Origin: Oscillibacter sp.
GTDB taxonomy: Bacteria; Bacillota; Clostridia; Oscillospirales; Oscillospiraceae
Assembly (NCBI GenBank): GCA_022797935.1
Contig: JAAWLO010000007.1
Coordinates: forward strand, 1-56,171
DNA length: 56,171 bases
Direction: 5' to 3'
Part shown: positions 15,781-24,589 of the stretch, one piece after another
Layout of the letters: each line of letters starts with the position of its first letter
How positions within the stretch are numbered: position 1 is the first letter of the stretch
Position numbers and translations under genes: made by a program
The notes under the pieces: model-generated
What the model was told of the DNA's origin: nothing
Seen by the model: only the letters and a program-made list of their open reading frames with translations
Database searches by the model: none

Positions 15781-16551
15781 TTACCGGTCTGACCAATCAG
15801 CCAGCACTGCCTGGACTACCCAGCGCCGGGCATAGCCGTTGCCGGTGCAGGTAGAGAGCGTCAGGAACCGGTCCTCCGGGCCGGGCTGAAGGCCGGTATC
15901 CAGCTGGCTGTGCTCCAAACCATAGGACACGAAGGCTGCCCGGTCCTCTTCCTCCGGAAAGTTCAGGTAATATACCTGGCTGCGGACCTCCGCCTCAAAG
16001 GCGGCGTAGATGTCGTACCGGGCAACGCCCTCCTCACAGACTATGTATACACTGGGATGGGCCTGCCAATAGTCTTGGCTCCGGTATTCCCGAAGACTGC
16101 CGAACATCGTTCCGTTCCGCATCCGGTGGCCATACACCAAAGTAGAGAAGTCCGAGAAATCCGGGCTGGATGTGGAGTCCAGAAAGACAGAACCCATGGA
16201 GTTCCGCTCCCCCTGCCAAGTGCGGTAGAGGTAATACTCATTGTCCGCCGCCTGGAGCACTGGATACGACACCGGCGTTCCCGGAATGGAAATCCAACCC
16301 TTTACGTCGGGATTTGCCGCCTGCAGGCTCTCCAGGTCCATCGACGCCAGCAAATCCGCATTCGATTCAGTCTGTCCCGGGTCCTCCCCCTCCGGACGGA
16401 CGGTTTCCAGCGGCGGCAGATTCGCCAGCTCCGCCGCCTTGCTGTATTCGGCATTTCCCCGGGCGTACTCCACCTGTTTCCAGCCCACCACACCCAGGCA
16501 GACCGCCAGAGCCAGGGCCAGAATGGCCTTCAGTAAGGTCCTTTTCTTCAC
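15781..16551 (-). CDS. srtB: class B sortase
   Basis: 256 residues. N-terminal membrane anchor (LLKAILALALAVCLGVVGW) then an extracellular sortase domain with class B features: GWISIPGTPVSYPVLQ, DNEYYLYRTW, GSVFLD. Catalytic residues: His142 in YGHRM, Cys235 in TLSTCTG, Arg242/243 in ARRW. It cleaves a wall-sorting motif between Thr and Gly and joins the protein to peptidoglycan or another acceptor. GTG at 16551 is preferred because GGAAGGAAG lies just upstream; a TTG at 16575 is a weaker option. It is the third gene of an operon whose first gene encodes a VPKTG surface protein, the obvious substrate. Confidence 0.92.
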   Translation of the reverse strand: MKKRTLLKAILALALAVCLGVVGWKQVEYARGNAEYSKAAELANLPPLETVRPEGEDPGQTESNADLLASMDLESLQAANPDVKGWISIPGTPVSYPVLQAADNEYYLYRTWQGERNSMGSVFLDSTSSPDFSDFSTLVYGHRMRNGTMFGSLREYRSQDYWQAHPSVYIVCEEGVARYDIYAAFEAEVRSQVYYLNFPEEEDRAAFVSYGLEHSQLDTGLQPGPEDRFLTLSTCTGNGYARRWVVQAVLADWSDR

Positions 16552-16571
16552 ACGAGCTTCCTTCCTTCTTA

Positions 16572-18338
16572 TCAATAGATTCCAGCACTGGTCAAAAGAC
16601 CGTACTGGACCATTTTATCATAGTTTGTGTAATAAAGGAAGTACCCTCCGATATTATGCTGCACATCATCAATCCGAACGCGGTAACCATCATGACGGAC
16701 CATGAATGTGTCCAAAATCCGGGCCGGATTGGCCATATACATGGCATACTCCGGGAAAAAGTAACCGTTCAGCTGGCGGTCCGCCCGGATGTAAACCGTC
16801 CGCAGGAAGCCGTCCAGGTCAAATCCCTGGGTGCTTCCGCCGTTGTCCATCATCCGGTCATAGACCTGGAAGGTGGCCATCAGCAGCTCCAGATACGTGT
16901 GATAGGTGGTGTCCCGCCGGGCAATCTCCTCCAGATTTTTCTGGGCGTTATTCAGAGCGAAGGCGTAGTAATCCGGATTGTCTGGAATGTATTTGGTAAT
17001 CTCATTCATGCTGTAGGCCACCCAATGGTCTTTATACTGGGTATAATCCGCCCGGATAAAATGATCGATTGCAGACTTAGCCGCCTCCAGCCAGCGGTCC
17101 TCATTCGTGAGGCCATAGAGACGGCAGAGGGCAAAGGTGGCCTCTCCGTCATAGTAGACGGTGCGGAAATCCTCCTTCGGGGTGAAATCCCCATGCAGCA
17201 CATGGCGGTATTCGCCGGTGTCCTGGTTCAGCATGGTGAGAATTCCCTCTCCCAAAGCCTTACAGACGGCCTCGTATTCCCGGTTCTGGAAGACGTCCAT
17301 GTACTCCGTCAAGGCCACTACCGCCACACCGCAGCCGCCCAGCTTGATTTCGTCGCTTTTGGACTCGTAAAGATAGGCACGGCCCTGGCTGTCGTAACGG
17401 ACATTTTCCAGCATAAACGCAATGGTCCGCCGGATGTTCTCCGCCAGAGCCTCATCGGGCGCCAGACGGTAGCGGCAGAGGAGGGACCAGAGGGTGCTGG
17501 CATGGCGGACAATGTTATAGTTTTCAATCTCATTGTCAAAACGGGGATACCAGCCGTAGATAAAAGACCCGTCCTCCTTCACCTGGCTTTCCAGGAAGGC
17601 AGAGGCGCTCAAAATGCGCTCTTTTACGTAATCCGCCCCAAGCAGAGCCACTTTCCGCCGCCCATAGTCCAGACCGCTGGCACTGAGCTCGTAAACGGTG
17701 TTATCCTCATCACAAAACCATCCGGCACACTGGAAGAGCGTATAGGCAGACGGCAGCGCCTCCAGCGGCGTCCGTCCCGCCTTTTCTAGATAGCGGTTCA
17801 AGGCCTTCAGGCTGACGCCGCCGTTTTCGTAGTCATAGATTTTCGCGCCATTGAGCTCGGCCTCCAGCAGGGCGGTGTCAAATCCGCTGTCGAAGGCCGC
17901 TCCATAGCGGAAGAACTCCTGTCGGGCCTGCCGTACGGACTGCGTGAGGCTCTCCTCCGGCACGGTCTCGGAGAGATAGACTACGTCCGCTTTCACCCAA
18001 CGGGGTTCCGTCTCTCCGTCCTGCAGCGCCGCCGACGCCTTAGCCTCCGCGCTGTCCCAAGCCTCGTCCACGGTACTGCCGGTACCGGTGAAGACGCTGG
18101 CCCGGGCCGTCCCATCGCAGACGGAGAAAAATACGGCGTTGCCTGCCTCCCCGGCGGGGGCGCTGCCCAGCTCCAAGCGGACCCAGTCCGCCAGAGCGTA
18201 CTCCCGCAGCAGCGCGGCTTTTTCCTGAAAGAGGGCGGCCTCCCGGGAACGAATACCGCCTCCCGCCGCCGCTGCAATGACTGCCGCCGCCAGAACCGCC
18301 AACAGCAGCAGGACAGCTCCTGCTTTTTTGCCCTTCAT
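16572..18338 (-). CDS. membrane-anchored helical-barrel protein, function unknown
   Basis: 588 residues with one N-terminal membrane anchor (GAVLLLLAVLAAAVIAAAAGG), so mostly extracytoplasmic. Residues about 30-130 form a small alpha/beta-looking region; from about 190 onward there is a series of long helices with aromatic motifs (GSFIYGWYPRFDNEIENYNIVRH, YESKSDEIKLGGCGVAVVAL, VYYDGEATFALCRLY, DHWVAYSMNEITKY) that resembles an alpha/alpha six-hairpin toroid such as those in glycoside hydrolases, lyases and glucuronyl C5-epimerases. A defined family was not recognised and catalytic residues cannot be assigned. GGAGGAACATCT precedes the ATG. It sits between a sortase substrate and its sortase, 20 bases upstream of srtB, so a role in cell-surface glycan handling is plausible but inferred only from fold resemblance and position. 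Confidence 0.7.
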   Translation of the reverse strand: MKGKKAGAVLLLLAVLAAAVIAAAAGGGIRSREAALFQEKAALLREYALADWVRLELGSAPAGEAGNAVFFSVCDGTARASVFTGTGSTVDEAWDSAEAKASAALQDGETEPRWVKADVVYLSETVPEESLTQSVRQARQEFFRYGAAFDSGFDTALLEAELNGAKIYDYENGGVSLKALNRYLEKAGRTPLEALPSAYTLFQCAGWFCDEDNTVYELSASGLDYGRRKVALLGADYVKERILSASAFLESQVKEDGSFIYGWYPRFDNEIENYNIVRHASTLWSLLCRYRLAPDEALAENIRRTIAFMLENVRYDSQGRAYLYESKSDEIKLGGCGVAVVALTEYMDVFQNREYEAVCKALGEGILTMLNQDTGEYRHVLHGDFTPKEDFRTVYYDGEATFALCRLYGLTNEDRWLEAAKSAIDHFIRADYTQYKDHWVAYSMNEITKYIPDNPDYYAFALNNAQKNLEEIARRDTTYHTYLELLMATFQVYDRMMDNGGSTQGFDLDGFLRTVYIRADRQLNGYFFPEYAMYMANPARILDTFMVRHDGYRVRIDDVQHNIGGYFLYYTNYDKMVQYGLLTSAGIY

Positions 18339-18402
18339 AGATGTTCCTCCTTACGGGGGAAAGCCGGGGCCCCGGTGGGCTCCGGCTCTCCGCTGGGGTA
18401 AA

Positions 18403-21400
18403 TTAGATTTCCGTTTCTTTCTTCCGCTCCAGGGCGGTCAGGCAAAGCAGACCTGCGGCAGACAGGGTTAAAACCGCGTACCACAGGGCTGAGAGGTCGC
18501 CCGTCTTGGGAACGTTGGCCAGAGGCACCGGGTCCTCCGGCAGCTCCAATTCCTCGGGAATTTCCGCCAGGGGCACGGCTTCCTCAGGCAGCTCCTGCTC
18601 CATGGGCAGCTCTGCCAGCGGTACGGCAACCTCGGGGAGCTCCGCCAAAGGAACGAGTACGTCGGGGATGCCGGCGTCTTCGTCCGCATCTGCGTCGGCA
18701 TCCGCGTCGGCGTCAGCATCCGCGTCAGCGTCGGCGTCCGCATCCGCATCCGCATCGGCATCCGCGTCAGCGTCGGCATCCGCATCCGCGTCAGCGTCGG
18801 CATCCGCATCCGCGTCAGCGTCAGCATCCGCGTCAGCATCCGCGTCAGCGTCAGCATCTGCGTCAGCATCCGCGTCGGCATCTGCGTCAGCGTCGGCATC
18901 CGCATCATCGTCGCCGTCGTTGTAGAAATAGTCCGTGCTCCAGTTTTCGCTCCACTTGACTTCGACTTCTTGCTGGATGTCCTCCGTTACCGTCTGCTGC
19001 GTGGAATACTTGGTGGTTGTGACCTTGTCAATGCGGTTGTAGTTGACATGCTCCTGCTTCGACTCCACGTCCATGGTCTTGTCGGTTTGCAGTTCAGCCG
19101 TGGCCTCAGTGACGGTAAAGTCCAAGCCAAAGCTTAGGTCCACATCACGATAGCCAGCTTCCACAGCAACAAAAGTTTGAGACGAGGTATATCCATTTTC
19201 CGCCTTCATGATGTAAGCATCTGCGCTGACCGTTTGCTTTCCTTTCAGAGTAACAGTTACTCTCTGCTTATTGGCCAGCTGCACATTTTTCATGGTCAGG
19301 GTATAAACGCCATTTTCGCAGGTAACCGTTCCCTTCCCATCAGCAAATGCCAAATTGCCTTGATCATCTGTGACAAGCCTGAACGTATCCTCTGCACCGC
19401 CACTCAGCACGATATTCAAGTTATCAGGATTGAGCTTGCTCTGCTTCAGGTCGATTTGGAAACTCACATCCGTATCGTACTTATCGCTGGGCTGGGTAGC
19501 TGTCCCGAGATTGTCCCTGACAGTAACAGTGGCACCCTTGATATCCTCAGCATTGATTATTGCGGTGTCCATACGGTTGCTGGTCTCTATCTTGTCCTGG
19601 TTCGCCGAGTTAGTCAAAAAATTGTAAATCCTGTTTGCAAGGTTTACTTTTTCGGCTCCTCCATTAACAGCATTATCAGCTGTATTCAAATGCTTGCCCG
19701 TTGCAAAAGGATCAGCAGATACTTGCTCACCATTCAGTCTTGTATCACTGTTGCCATATTTCCAAATAACAGCCTGAGTAATGGAAAGAGCCATACCCTC
19801 CGTTAATTGGTCAGTACCCTTAAATGAGAAACCACTTTCTTCCAAAAAGTTTTTGAAAGAGGCCAAGCTTCCAGGACCCTCAGCGCTTCCCCAATAGCCA
19901 TTCACGGCCATTGTACGCACCATGTCAATCTTCGTCTGAGCCGAAACGAGAACATTTCCATTCGCATCTACAGTATCGACAAAATACCCGGATTCCTCCA
20001 GATTCGCCATACCATAGTTGGCTAGGTCTTGTGGCCCAACTACCAAGTCAGCGCAGTAGCCATAATGCGTTTTTCCAGTTTCTCTGTCTATCAGTTCAAA
20101 CTGGTGGGCATAAACGTGCGACCAATCTTCCGGATGGTTATCAATTTTAACATAGAAGTCGCTTGTCAAGCCATCGTTACCAGTATACTGGAACTGATAG
20201 TTGTCATTCTTTCCAGGTTCGCGTATCGAACCATTACCCATGTCCCGCAGATCCGTGGTGGAATCCGTGGGCCGAGAATTATTAGCGCCGCCCAGGCTCG
20301 TCGTAGTCGTCTTACCATGTCCATCACCAGTCGTCACACCAGTCATGGTCACCGTGACGGTGCGGTCCGTGGTGTCCAGAACCGTCTCCGTAGTCTCGGT
20401 CGTGGTAGTGACCTCTGTGTTCGTGGTCTCCGACTTGTGAATCTCGTTCTCCAGTGTCGTGATGAACTCGGTCTCCTCCACCGTGGTGGTGGTGGTCGTG
20501 GTTCCGTAAGACGTGGATTCCCGGGCCTCCTCGGTCTTCGAGGATGTGCTGATTACCCGGCCATCGGCATCGGTAACCGTGGTAATGGTCTTGTAGCCAA
20601 TCACATTGCCGGTGGCGTTGAGAAGGTCTTCCACGGTAACCGTCGTGGTCTCACCGGTCTCAGGGTTCCGAGTCTCGCTGGGTTCCGGCCGCTCCGGCAG
20701 AGTCAGCGTCGTATTGGACTGGGTGTGCTCCACCTTCGTCTCCGTTCCCACCTGGACGGTCTCACCCTCCACGTGGTCCTGGCCTTCCACAACCTTCTGG
20801 TCCGTAACGACATCGCCGTAAACCGTATTGGAAAGCTCCTTGGTCACGGTGGTAACCTTGGTCGTCTTCCAGCCGATCTGTTCGCCTTTTTCGTTATAGA
20901 CAGGCTCTACGGTGGTGGTCACATCCGTACCTGTGACGGGGTCATAGGTATGGCTGGCGCCAGGACCAGGCTTGTTCTGCTCAAGAAGCGCATCCCGGTC
21001 CGTCACAGCGGTTTCCGTTTTGCTCTCGCCAACACCGACATTGACCGTGATTTCGTCCTTGTTGTTGGGATTGAGGTTCAAAGAGGATGATTCCGTGGAC
21101 TCCTCTTTCTTGATGGAATCGGACCACTCTTCGCCCTTTTCCCATTCGCCCAGTTCCAGTTCCTGCTTGGTATTCTCCGGGTGTTCCACCATCTCGCCGG
21201 CGGTGGTATTGCTGCCCTGCGTAGTGGTCGTTTCCGACCCTTCACTGCTGCCGCTCTCGGTTACGGGACGGCCCTGGCTGTCGGTCTCGGTGGTGTTGGT
21301 GGTGCTTCCGCTGACTTCCACCTTGCTTACCGTGCCTTCGCCATCTCCCTCGCCGGACCACTCCGTCTTCTCGGTAACGACCGTGTTTCCAGCCTCATTC

Positions 21401-21861
21401 ACCGTCTCTTCCGTGACAGAAGTCTGCGTACCCGTCACCGGGCCGTGAGAGCTTTCCCCTTCCCAGACCGCAGAATCAGCGCTGTCATGGCCGTCCTCAC
21501 CGTCGCCGGTATCCGTATCACCGGTGTCATCGGTATCTACGTCATCCGCGCCGGTGTCCGGGTCGTCTGTACCGGCGTCCGCGCCGTCCGCGCCGGTATC
21601 TGCGCCGTCCGCATCCGCGCCGGTACCGTTCTCATCGGCATCGGCATTGGCATCGCCGGTGCTGCCGCTGCCGATGTCCGCGTCCGGCTCTTCATCCCGC
21701 GGTTCAAGGTCATTGCTGGACTCCGTGGAGTCCAGCACGTCAGCAGGGCTGCTGACGCCGTTCTCCTCCGCAAACACCGTCAGCTGCATCAGGCTCAGAC
21801 ACATGGCCAGAACCAAAAACAGCGACAGGCCGCGCCTGCCTAGCTTCCTTATTGCCTTCAT
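18403..21861 (-). CDS. thioester-domain cell-wall-anchored adhesin with Asp-Ala stalk
   Basis: 1152 residues, secreted and sortase-anchored. Order: signal peptide ([20 protein letters not shown], cut near 31); an acidic Asp/Gly/Ala/Thr-rich stretch (about 45-135); Thr/Val-rich beta repeats (about 140-545); a TQXA-type thioester domain with Cys603 in GYCADL and Gln696 in ITQAVIW, able to form an internal thioester for covalent host or glycan attachment; a beta domain to about 975; an Asp-Ala dipeptide repeat of roughly 38 units (about 985-1061); four VPLAELP-like repeats; and the sorting signal VPKTG at 1117-1121, hydrophobic span, ERKKETEI tail. AAAAGGAG precedes the ATG. Its leader carries two c-di-GMP-I aptamers. 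First gene of the adhesin/barrel protein/sortase operon. Confidence 0.88.
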   Translation of the reverse strand: MKAIRKLGRRGLSLFLVLAMCLSLMQLTVFAEENGVSSPADVLDSTESSNDLEPRDEEPDADIGSGSTGDANADADENGTGADADGADTGADGADAGTDDPDTGADDVDTDDTGDTDTGDGEDGHDSADSAVWEGESSHGPVTGTQTSVTEETVNEAGNTVVTEKTEWSGEGDGEGTVSKVEVSGSTTNTTETDSQGRPVTESGSSEGSETTTTQGSNTTAGEMVEHPENTKQELELGEWEKGEEWSDSIKKEESTESSSLNLNPNNKDEITVNVGVGESKTETAVTDRDALLEQNKPGPGASHTYDPVTGTDVTTTVEPVYNEKGEQIGWKTTKVTTVTKELSNTVYGDVVTDQKVVEGQDHVEGETVQVGTETKVEHTQSNTTLTLPERPEPSETRNPETGETTTVTVEDLLNATGNVIGYKTITTVTDADGRVISTSSKTEEARESTSYGTTTTTTTVEETEFITTLENEIHKSETTNTEVTTTTETTETVLDTTDRTVTVTMTGVTTGDGHGKTTTTSLGGANNSRPTDSTTDLRDMGNGSIREPGKNDNYQFQYTGNDGLTSDFYVKIDNHPEDWSHVYAHQFELIDRETGKTHYGYCADLVVGPQDLANYGMANLEESGYFVDTVDANGNVLVSAQTKIDMVRTMAVNGYWGSAEGPGSLASFKNFLEESGFSFKGTDQLTEGMALSITQAVIWKYGNSDTRLNGEQVSADPFATGKHLNTADNAVNGGAEKVNLANRIYNFLTNSANQDKIETSNRMDTAIINAEDIKGATVTVRDNLGTATQPSDKYDTDVSFQIDLKQSKLNPDNLNIVLSGGAEDTFRLVTDDQGNLAFADGKGTVTCENGVYTLTMKNVQLANKQRVTVTLKGKQTVSADAYIMKAENGYTSSQTFVAVEAGYRDVDLSFGLDFTVTEATAELQTDKTMDVESKQEHVNYNRIDKVTTTKYSTQQTVTEDIQQEVEVKWSENWSTDYFYNDGDDDADADADADADADADADADADADADADADADADADADADADADADADADADADADADADADADADADADADADADEDAGIPDVLVPLAELPEVAVPLAELPMEQELPEEAVPLAEIPEELELPEDPVPLANVPKTGDLSALWYAVLTLSAAGLLCLTALERKKETEI
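18679..18908 (-). repeat. Asp-Ala codon repeat (wall-spanning stalk)
   Basis: About 230 bases of hexameric repeats, GA(T/C)GC(N) on the coding strand, encode roughly 38 Asp-Ala dipeptides, with higher-order 18-base periodicity. It resembles the Ser-Asp stalks of staphylococcal Clf/Sdr proteins in position and acidity. Slippage here would change stalk length in whole codons without breaking the frame. Confidence 0.9.
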
Positions 21862-21910
21862 TAAGTCATCTCCTTTTTTGCATCATTGCTCGGAGGCAAA
21901 AACTCCGGCG

Positions 21911-22025
21911 GCCGGGCTGGCATATCACCGGAATCACATTCCGCGTCGCCGCAGAAAACCGGCGAGTTAGCCCCCTGTTAGCTTTGCGTCCTGCCGTTTC
22001 CAGCAGTTTGCCATTGCAGCCCGGC
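21911..22025 (-). ncRNA. c-di-GMP-I (GEMM-I) riboswitch, second (promoter-distal) aptamer
   Basis: On the minus strand: closing stem P1 GCCGGGCT (22025-22018) with AGCCCGGC (21918-21911), 8 perfect pairs; GGCAAACTGC; a stem capped by a GAAA tetraloop (CTGCTG/CGGCAG); the invariant GGACGCAAAGC; CTAAC; and a second arm ending in TATGCCAGCC. All are GEMM-I hallmarks. Downstream, CCGG-CCG-CCGG followed by AGTTTTTG could be a weak terminator that uses the 3' arm of P1, and CGGAG/CTCCG lies about 20 bases before the Shine-Dalgarno of the adhesin gene; the switching direction is therefore inferred (ligand binding stabilises P1 and may favour expression). Confidence 0.85.
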
Positions 22026-22120
22026 GGACATAGCGTCCAAGCCCCCCGCAGGGGAGCCTGCGCCTTAGCTCCGTAGCTTTGCGTCCCATTGTTTCCAATG
22101 GTTTGCCCACATACCCTTTC
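22016..22120 (-). ncRNA. c-di-GMP-I (GEMM-I) riboswitch, first aptamer
   Basis: On the minus strand: GGGCAAACC (22108-22100), stem CCATTG/CAATGG with GAAA tetraloop, GGGACGCAAAGC, TACGGAGCTAAGG, then an arm ending TATGTCCGCCGGGCTGC. Core conserved bases match GEMM-I. The P1 stem is less clear than in the other aptamer, and its 3' region (22016-22027) is the same sequence that forms the 5' P1 arm of the second aptamer, so the two closing stems may be mutually exclusive. The 5' boundary is approximate. Confidence 0.8.
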
Positions 22121-22199
22121 AGCCGCTTCTCCGGCCCTTCCGCTGCAGCCGGTACCACTCTGCAGCGGGTATCCGCCATGTTGGACTCACCTGTTTCAT
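22119..22199 (-). CDS. 26-codon upstream ORF in the adhesin leader
   Basis: ATG at 22199 with a very strong ribosome site (GGGAAGGAGG, 22213-22204 on the minus strand) opens a 26-residue frame MKQVSPTWRIPAAEWYRLQRKG... ending at TGA 22119, about 10 bases before the first riboswitch core. It is basic and Trp/Arg-rich, without a run of one amino acid. It may be a translated leader coupling ribosome traffic to riboswitch folding, or the remnant of a gene. Evidence is only the Shine-Dalgarno strength and position. Confidence 0.4.
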   Translation of the reverse strand: MKQVSPTWRIPAAEWYRLQRKGRRSG

Positions 22200-22286
22200 A
22201 GGGCCTCCTTCCCGGCAGCGCCGCCACCGGCGGACCATTTAAATACATCTGACTTTTTCTACCGGACCTTCTTTTTGGGCGCAAAG

Positions 22287-22325
22287 AGCCGCAGGAACGG
22301 TCTGGGAAGACAGGTCCATGCGGCT
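22287..22325 (-). promoter_or_regulatory. leader hairpin upstream of the uORF
   Basis: AGCCGCA pairs with TGCGGCT across a 25-base interior that can itself fold. On the minus strand it is followed by CTTTG, a poor U tract, so it may be a structural or weak attenuator hairpin. Confidence 0.4.
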
Positions 22326-22356
22326 TCTCTATTGCTATCGTATCATAAACCCAGAC

Positions 22357-22362
22357 ATTATA
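22357..22362 (-). promoter_or_regulatory. probable -10 element of the adhesin-sortase operon
   Basis: TATAAT on the minus strand at 22362-22357, in an AT-rich region 490 bases before the adhesin start. No good -35 was found at standard spacing. The 22363-22613 stretch is AT-rich and holds a small hairpin (GGAGAACT/AGTTCTCC at 22508-22527) but no gene. Confidence 0.4.
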
Positions 22363-22613
22363 CAATCATTTCTCTCATTTTATCTCCCAAAAATTTTCAC
22401 TTCTTTTTGTGCAAAAAGTTAGAATCTTCTTCCTTTTCTCTTTGAAGCCATAGGTTTTTTCCAGCAAGCATCTTAATTTATACCAATTTACCCAACATTT
22501 ATTTTTTGGAGAACTCTTCAGTTCTCCGCACTATTTCCCCCCTTTCTTTTTTATTAAGATAACCTGATTTCCCTCCTCTTCCCGCCGTTTATATGGAAAT
22601 TCATACCATTGTA

Positions 22614-22642
22614 TTGACCATCCGCCCAGTTTCCGCTATAAT
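22614..22642 (+). promoter_or_regulatory. promoter of the SLH-GH25 gene
   Basis: TTGACC (22614-22619), 17-base spacer, TATAAT (22637-22642); 48 bases before the ATG. Confidence 0.85.
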
Positions 22643-22689
22643 GAAATTCTAACCCTTGTTTCGACATTTTGCGATGAAAGGATACTGTC

Positions 22690-24480
22690 ATGCCCTATCT
22701 TCGACTGCCCAAGCGCTTGTTCGCCGGTCTGCTGGCCGGTGCGCTTCTCCTTACTCCCACCGCCGCTTTCACTGACACCACCGGACATTGGGCCGAGACG
22801 TCCATTGACAAATGGAGCCAGAGCTACGGCGTCCTCCAGGGTTATGAAGACGGAACCTTCCGCCCCGATGACTCCATTACCAGGGGAGCCTTCGCCGGCA
22901 TTCTGGACCGCTTCCTTCAGTTTCAGAACATCGCCCCGGCGGATACCTTCTCGGACACAGCGGGAACCTTCTGGGAGTCCTCTATCCTCAAGCTCAATGC
23001 TGCCGGGGTCTACCTGGGCAACAACAGCCAAGCCCAGCCCGGCGATTCCATCACCCGCCAGCAGGCCTTCTCCATGGTGGCACGGGCTTTCCAGCTGGCC
23101 GGAGACGCCAACGCCGCCCTCCCATACGGCGATGAAGGGGATGTGGCCTCCTACGCCCGTCCCTATCTGGCGGAGATGGCACGGCGCGGCTGGATTACCG
23201 ACGCTCTGGAAAACCGGTTCCGTCCCACAGACCCCCTGACCCGGGGCGAGTTGGTGAACCTCCTCAACAACATGATTCAGGTTCTGGTACAAGAGAGCGG
23301 TCCTTACTCCAGCAGCGTAGAGGGAACCCTTCTGCTCAATGCTGCCGGAGGCGCTTCTCTGTCGGACATGACCGTCACCGGGGATTTGATTCTGGCGCCC
23401 GGCGTCGCCGGGGATGTCACTTTGACCAATGTCACCATTCAAGGAGAGCTGCGGAACTTCAGCTCCGTTACTCCCCAGGTTCTCACCGCTCCGCCTGCCG
23501 GGGAAAATCCTCCCATCATTCCGGCAGATCCTTCTGAAACCCAGCCGCCCCCTCAGCCCACGGAACCCACCGCCCCCGGTTCCAGCAGCGATGGCTTTGA
23601 CTGGGGCATCCCCATTGTAACCCCCCTGGAGCCGGCGGACCCCTCCACGCCCACCACACCCTCTAATCCGGGACCCGGCATTCAGCCAAGCGAGGTCTAT
23701 ACCCCCGGCGTCACCACCGGCCAGTTTATCGACTATGACGGAAAGAAAATTCCCATTTATGCCGGAGTGGAGCCCCTTCAGCTTTCGCAGGGCGACTTCC
23801 ACTGGGAGGGAACCCGGCTGGTCTACAACGGCGGAACCTTCCGCACCCGCTTCGGCATCGACGTCTCTGCCTACCAGAACCGGGCCAGCGAGAACAACAC
23901 CATTGACTGGAACGCCGTCCGGGCGGACGGTGTGGAGTTTGCCATGGTCCGCATTGGCCTGCGGGGCTACTCCACAGGCGCCATCTCCGCCGACGCCTTC
24001 TATCAGCAAAACATTCAAGGCGCTATGGACGCGGGCATTGAGACCGGCGTGTACTTCTTCGCCCAAGCCATTACCGTGGAGGAGGCCATCGAAGAGGCGG
24101 ATTTCGTCATTGAGCACCTTCGGGGCCTGAATATCAACGGTCCTGTGGCCTATGACTGGGAGATCAACGCCAAGAACTACCGGGCCTACGACACTGCTCC
24201 GGAAATGGCCACCGCCTGTGCCATCGCCTTCTGCAAGCGCATCCAGGAAGCAGGCTATACCCCCATGATCTACGGCGGACAAATGGTGAGCTACCTCAAG
24301 TACGACCGGGGTGCTATGGCTCCCTATCTCTACTGGTATCCCGAGTACAAGAGTGAGAGTTCGGAACGCCTCTATCCCACTACTTACTATCAAATGGATT
24401 ACTGGCAGTTCTCCAGCAAATGCTCGATTGCCGGCATCAGCGGCAATGTAGACGCCAATATCCAGTTCATCCGTTACTAA
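22690..24480 (+). CDS. S-layer-homology GH25 lysozyme
   Basis: 596 residues, secreted. Signal peptide (LFAGLLAGALLLTPTAAF), three SLH repeats at about 28-195 (TGHWAETSIDKW...GYEDGTFRPDDSITRGAF; further copies with SDTAGTFWESSI and YARPYLAEMARRGWI), a short beta region, a Pro-rich linker (PPPQPTEPTAPGSS, about 285-335), and a C-terminal glycoside hydrolase family 25 domain (about 388-596). The GH25 active-site features are present: GIDVSAYQN with Asp at the first strand and YDWEI with the Asp-x-Glu pair. It would bind secondary wall polymers by SLH and cut the peptidoglycan N-acetylmuramic acid-N-acetylglucosamine bond. Own promoter and terminator. GAAAGGA precedes the ATG. An SLH anchor and a sortase anchor therefore coexist in this region. 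Confidence 0.92.
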   Translation: MPYLRLPKRLFAGLLAGALLLTPTAAFTDTTGHWAETSIDKWSQSYGVLQGYEDGTFRPDDSITRGAFAGILDRFLQFQNIAPADTFSDTAGTFWESSILKLNAAGVYLGNNSQAQPGDSITRQQAFSMVARAFQLAGDANAALPYGDEGDVASYARPYLAEMARRGWITDALENRFRPTDPLTRGELVNLLNNMIQVLVQESGPYSSSVEGTLLLNAAGGASLSDMTVTGDLILAPGVAGDVTLTNVTIQGELRNFSSVTPQVLTAPPAGENPPIIPADPSETQPPPQPTEPTAPGSSSDGFDWGIPIVTPLEPADPSTPTTPSNPGPGIQPSEVYTPGVTTGQFIDYDGKKIPIYAGVEPLQLSQGDFHWEGTRLVYNGGTFRTRFGIDVSAYQNRASENNTIDWNAVRADGVEFAMVRIGLRGYSTGAISADAFYQQNIQGAMDAGIETGVYFFAQAITVEEAIEEADFVIEHLRGLNINGPVAYDWEINAKNYRAYDTAPEMATACAIAFCKRIQEAGYTPMIYGGQMVSYLKYDRGAMAPYLYWYPEYKSESSERLYPTTYYQMDYWQFSSKCSIAGISGNVDANIQFIRY

Positions 24481-24485
24481 ATCAA

Positions 24486-24527
24486 ACGGCGGCCCATGGA
24501 AAACTCCATGGGCCGCCGTCTTCTTCC
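24486..24527 (+). terminator. terminator after the GH25 gene
   Basis: A 15-bp perfect stem (24486-24500 with 24505-24519, loop AAAC) followed by CTTCTTC. Confidence 0.85.
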
Positions 24528-24530
24528 CAA

Positions 24531-24559
24531 TTGATTCGGGGTCCGGTTTCTGGTATACT
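24531..24559 (+). promoter_or_regulatory. promoter of the 24590 gene
   Basis: TTGATT (24531-24536), 17-base spacer, TATACT (24554-24559). Confidence 0.7.
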
Positions 24560-24589
24560 GTCAGAAAATCATGGCAGGAGGATTGCCCT

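Noticed and set aside
18679-18908. Possible CRISPR-like array
   Set aside because: The repeat is a continuous hexamer inside a coding frame with no spacers.
18506-18925. A + strand Ser/Ala-repeat ORF
   Set aside because: It is the mirror of the Asp-Ala codon repeat of the adhesin; no ribosome site and no downstream partner.
21967-22365. A 132-codon minus-strand frame over the riboswitch region
   Set aside because: The bases match conserved c-di-GMP-I aptamer elements; the frame has no ribosome site and basic, low-complexity composition.
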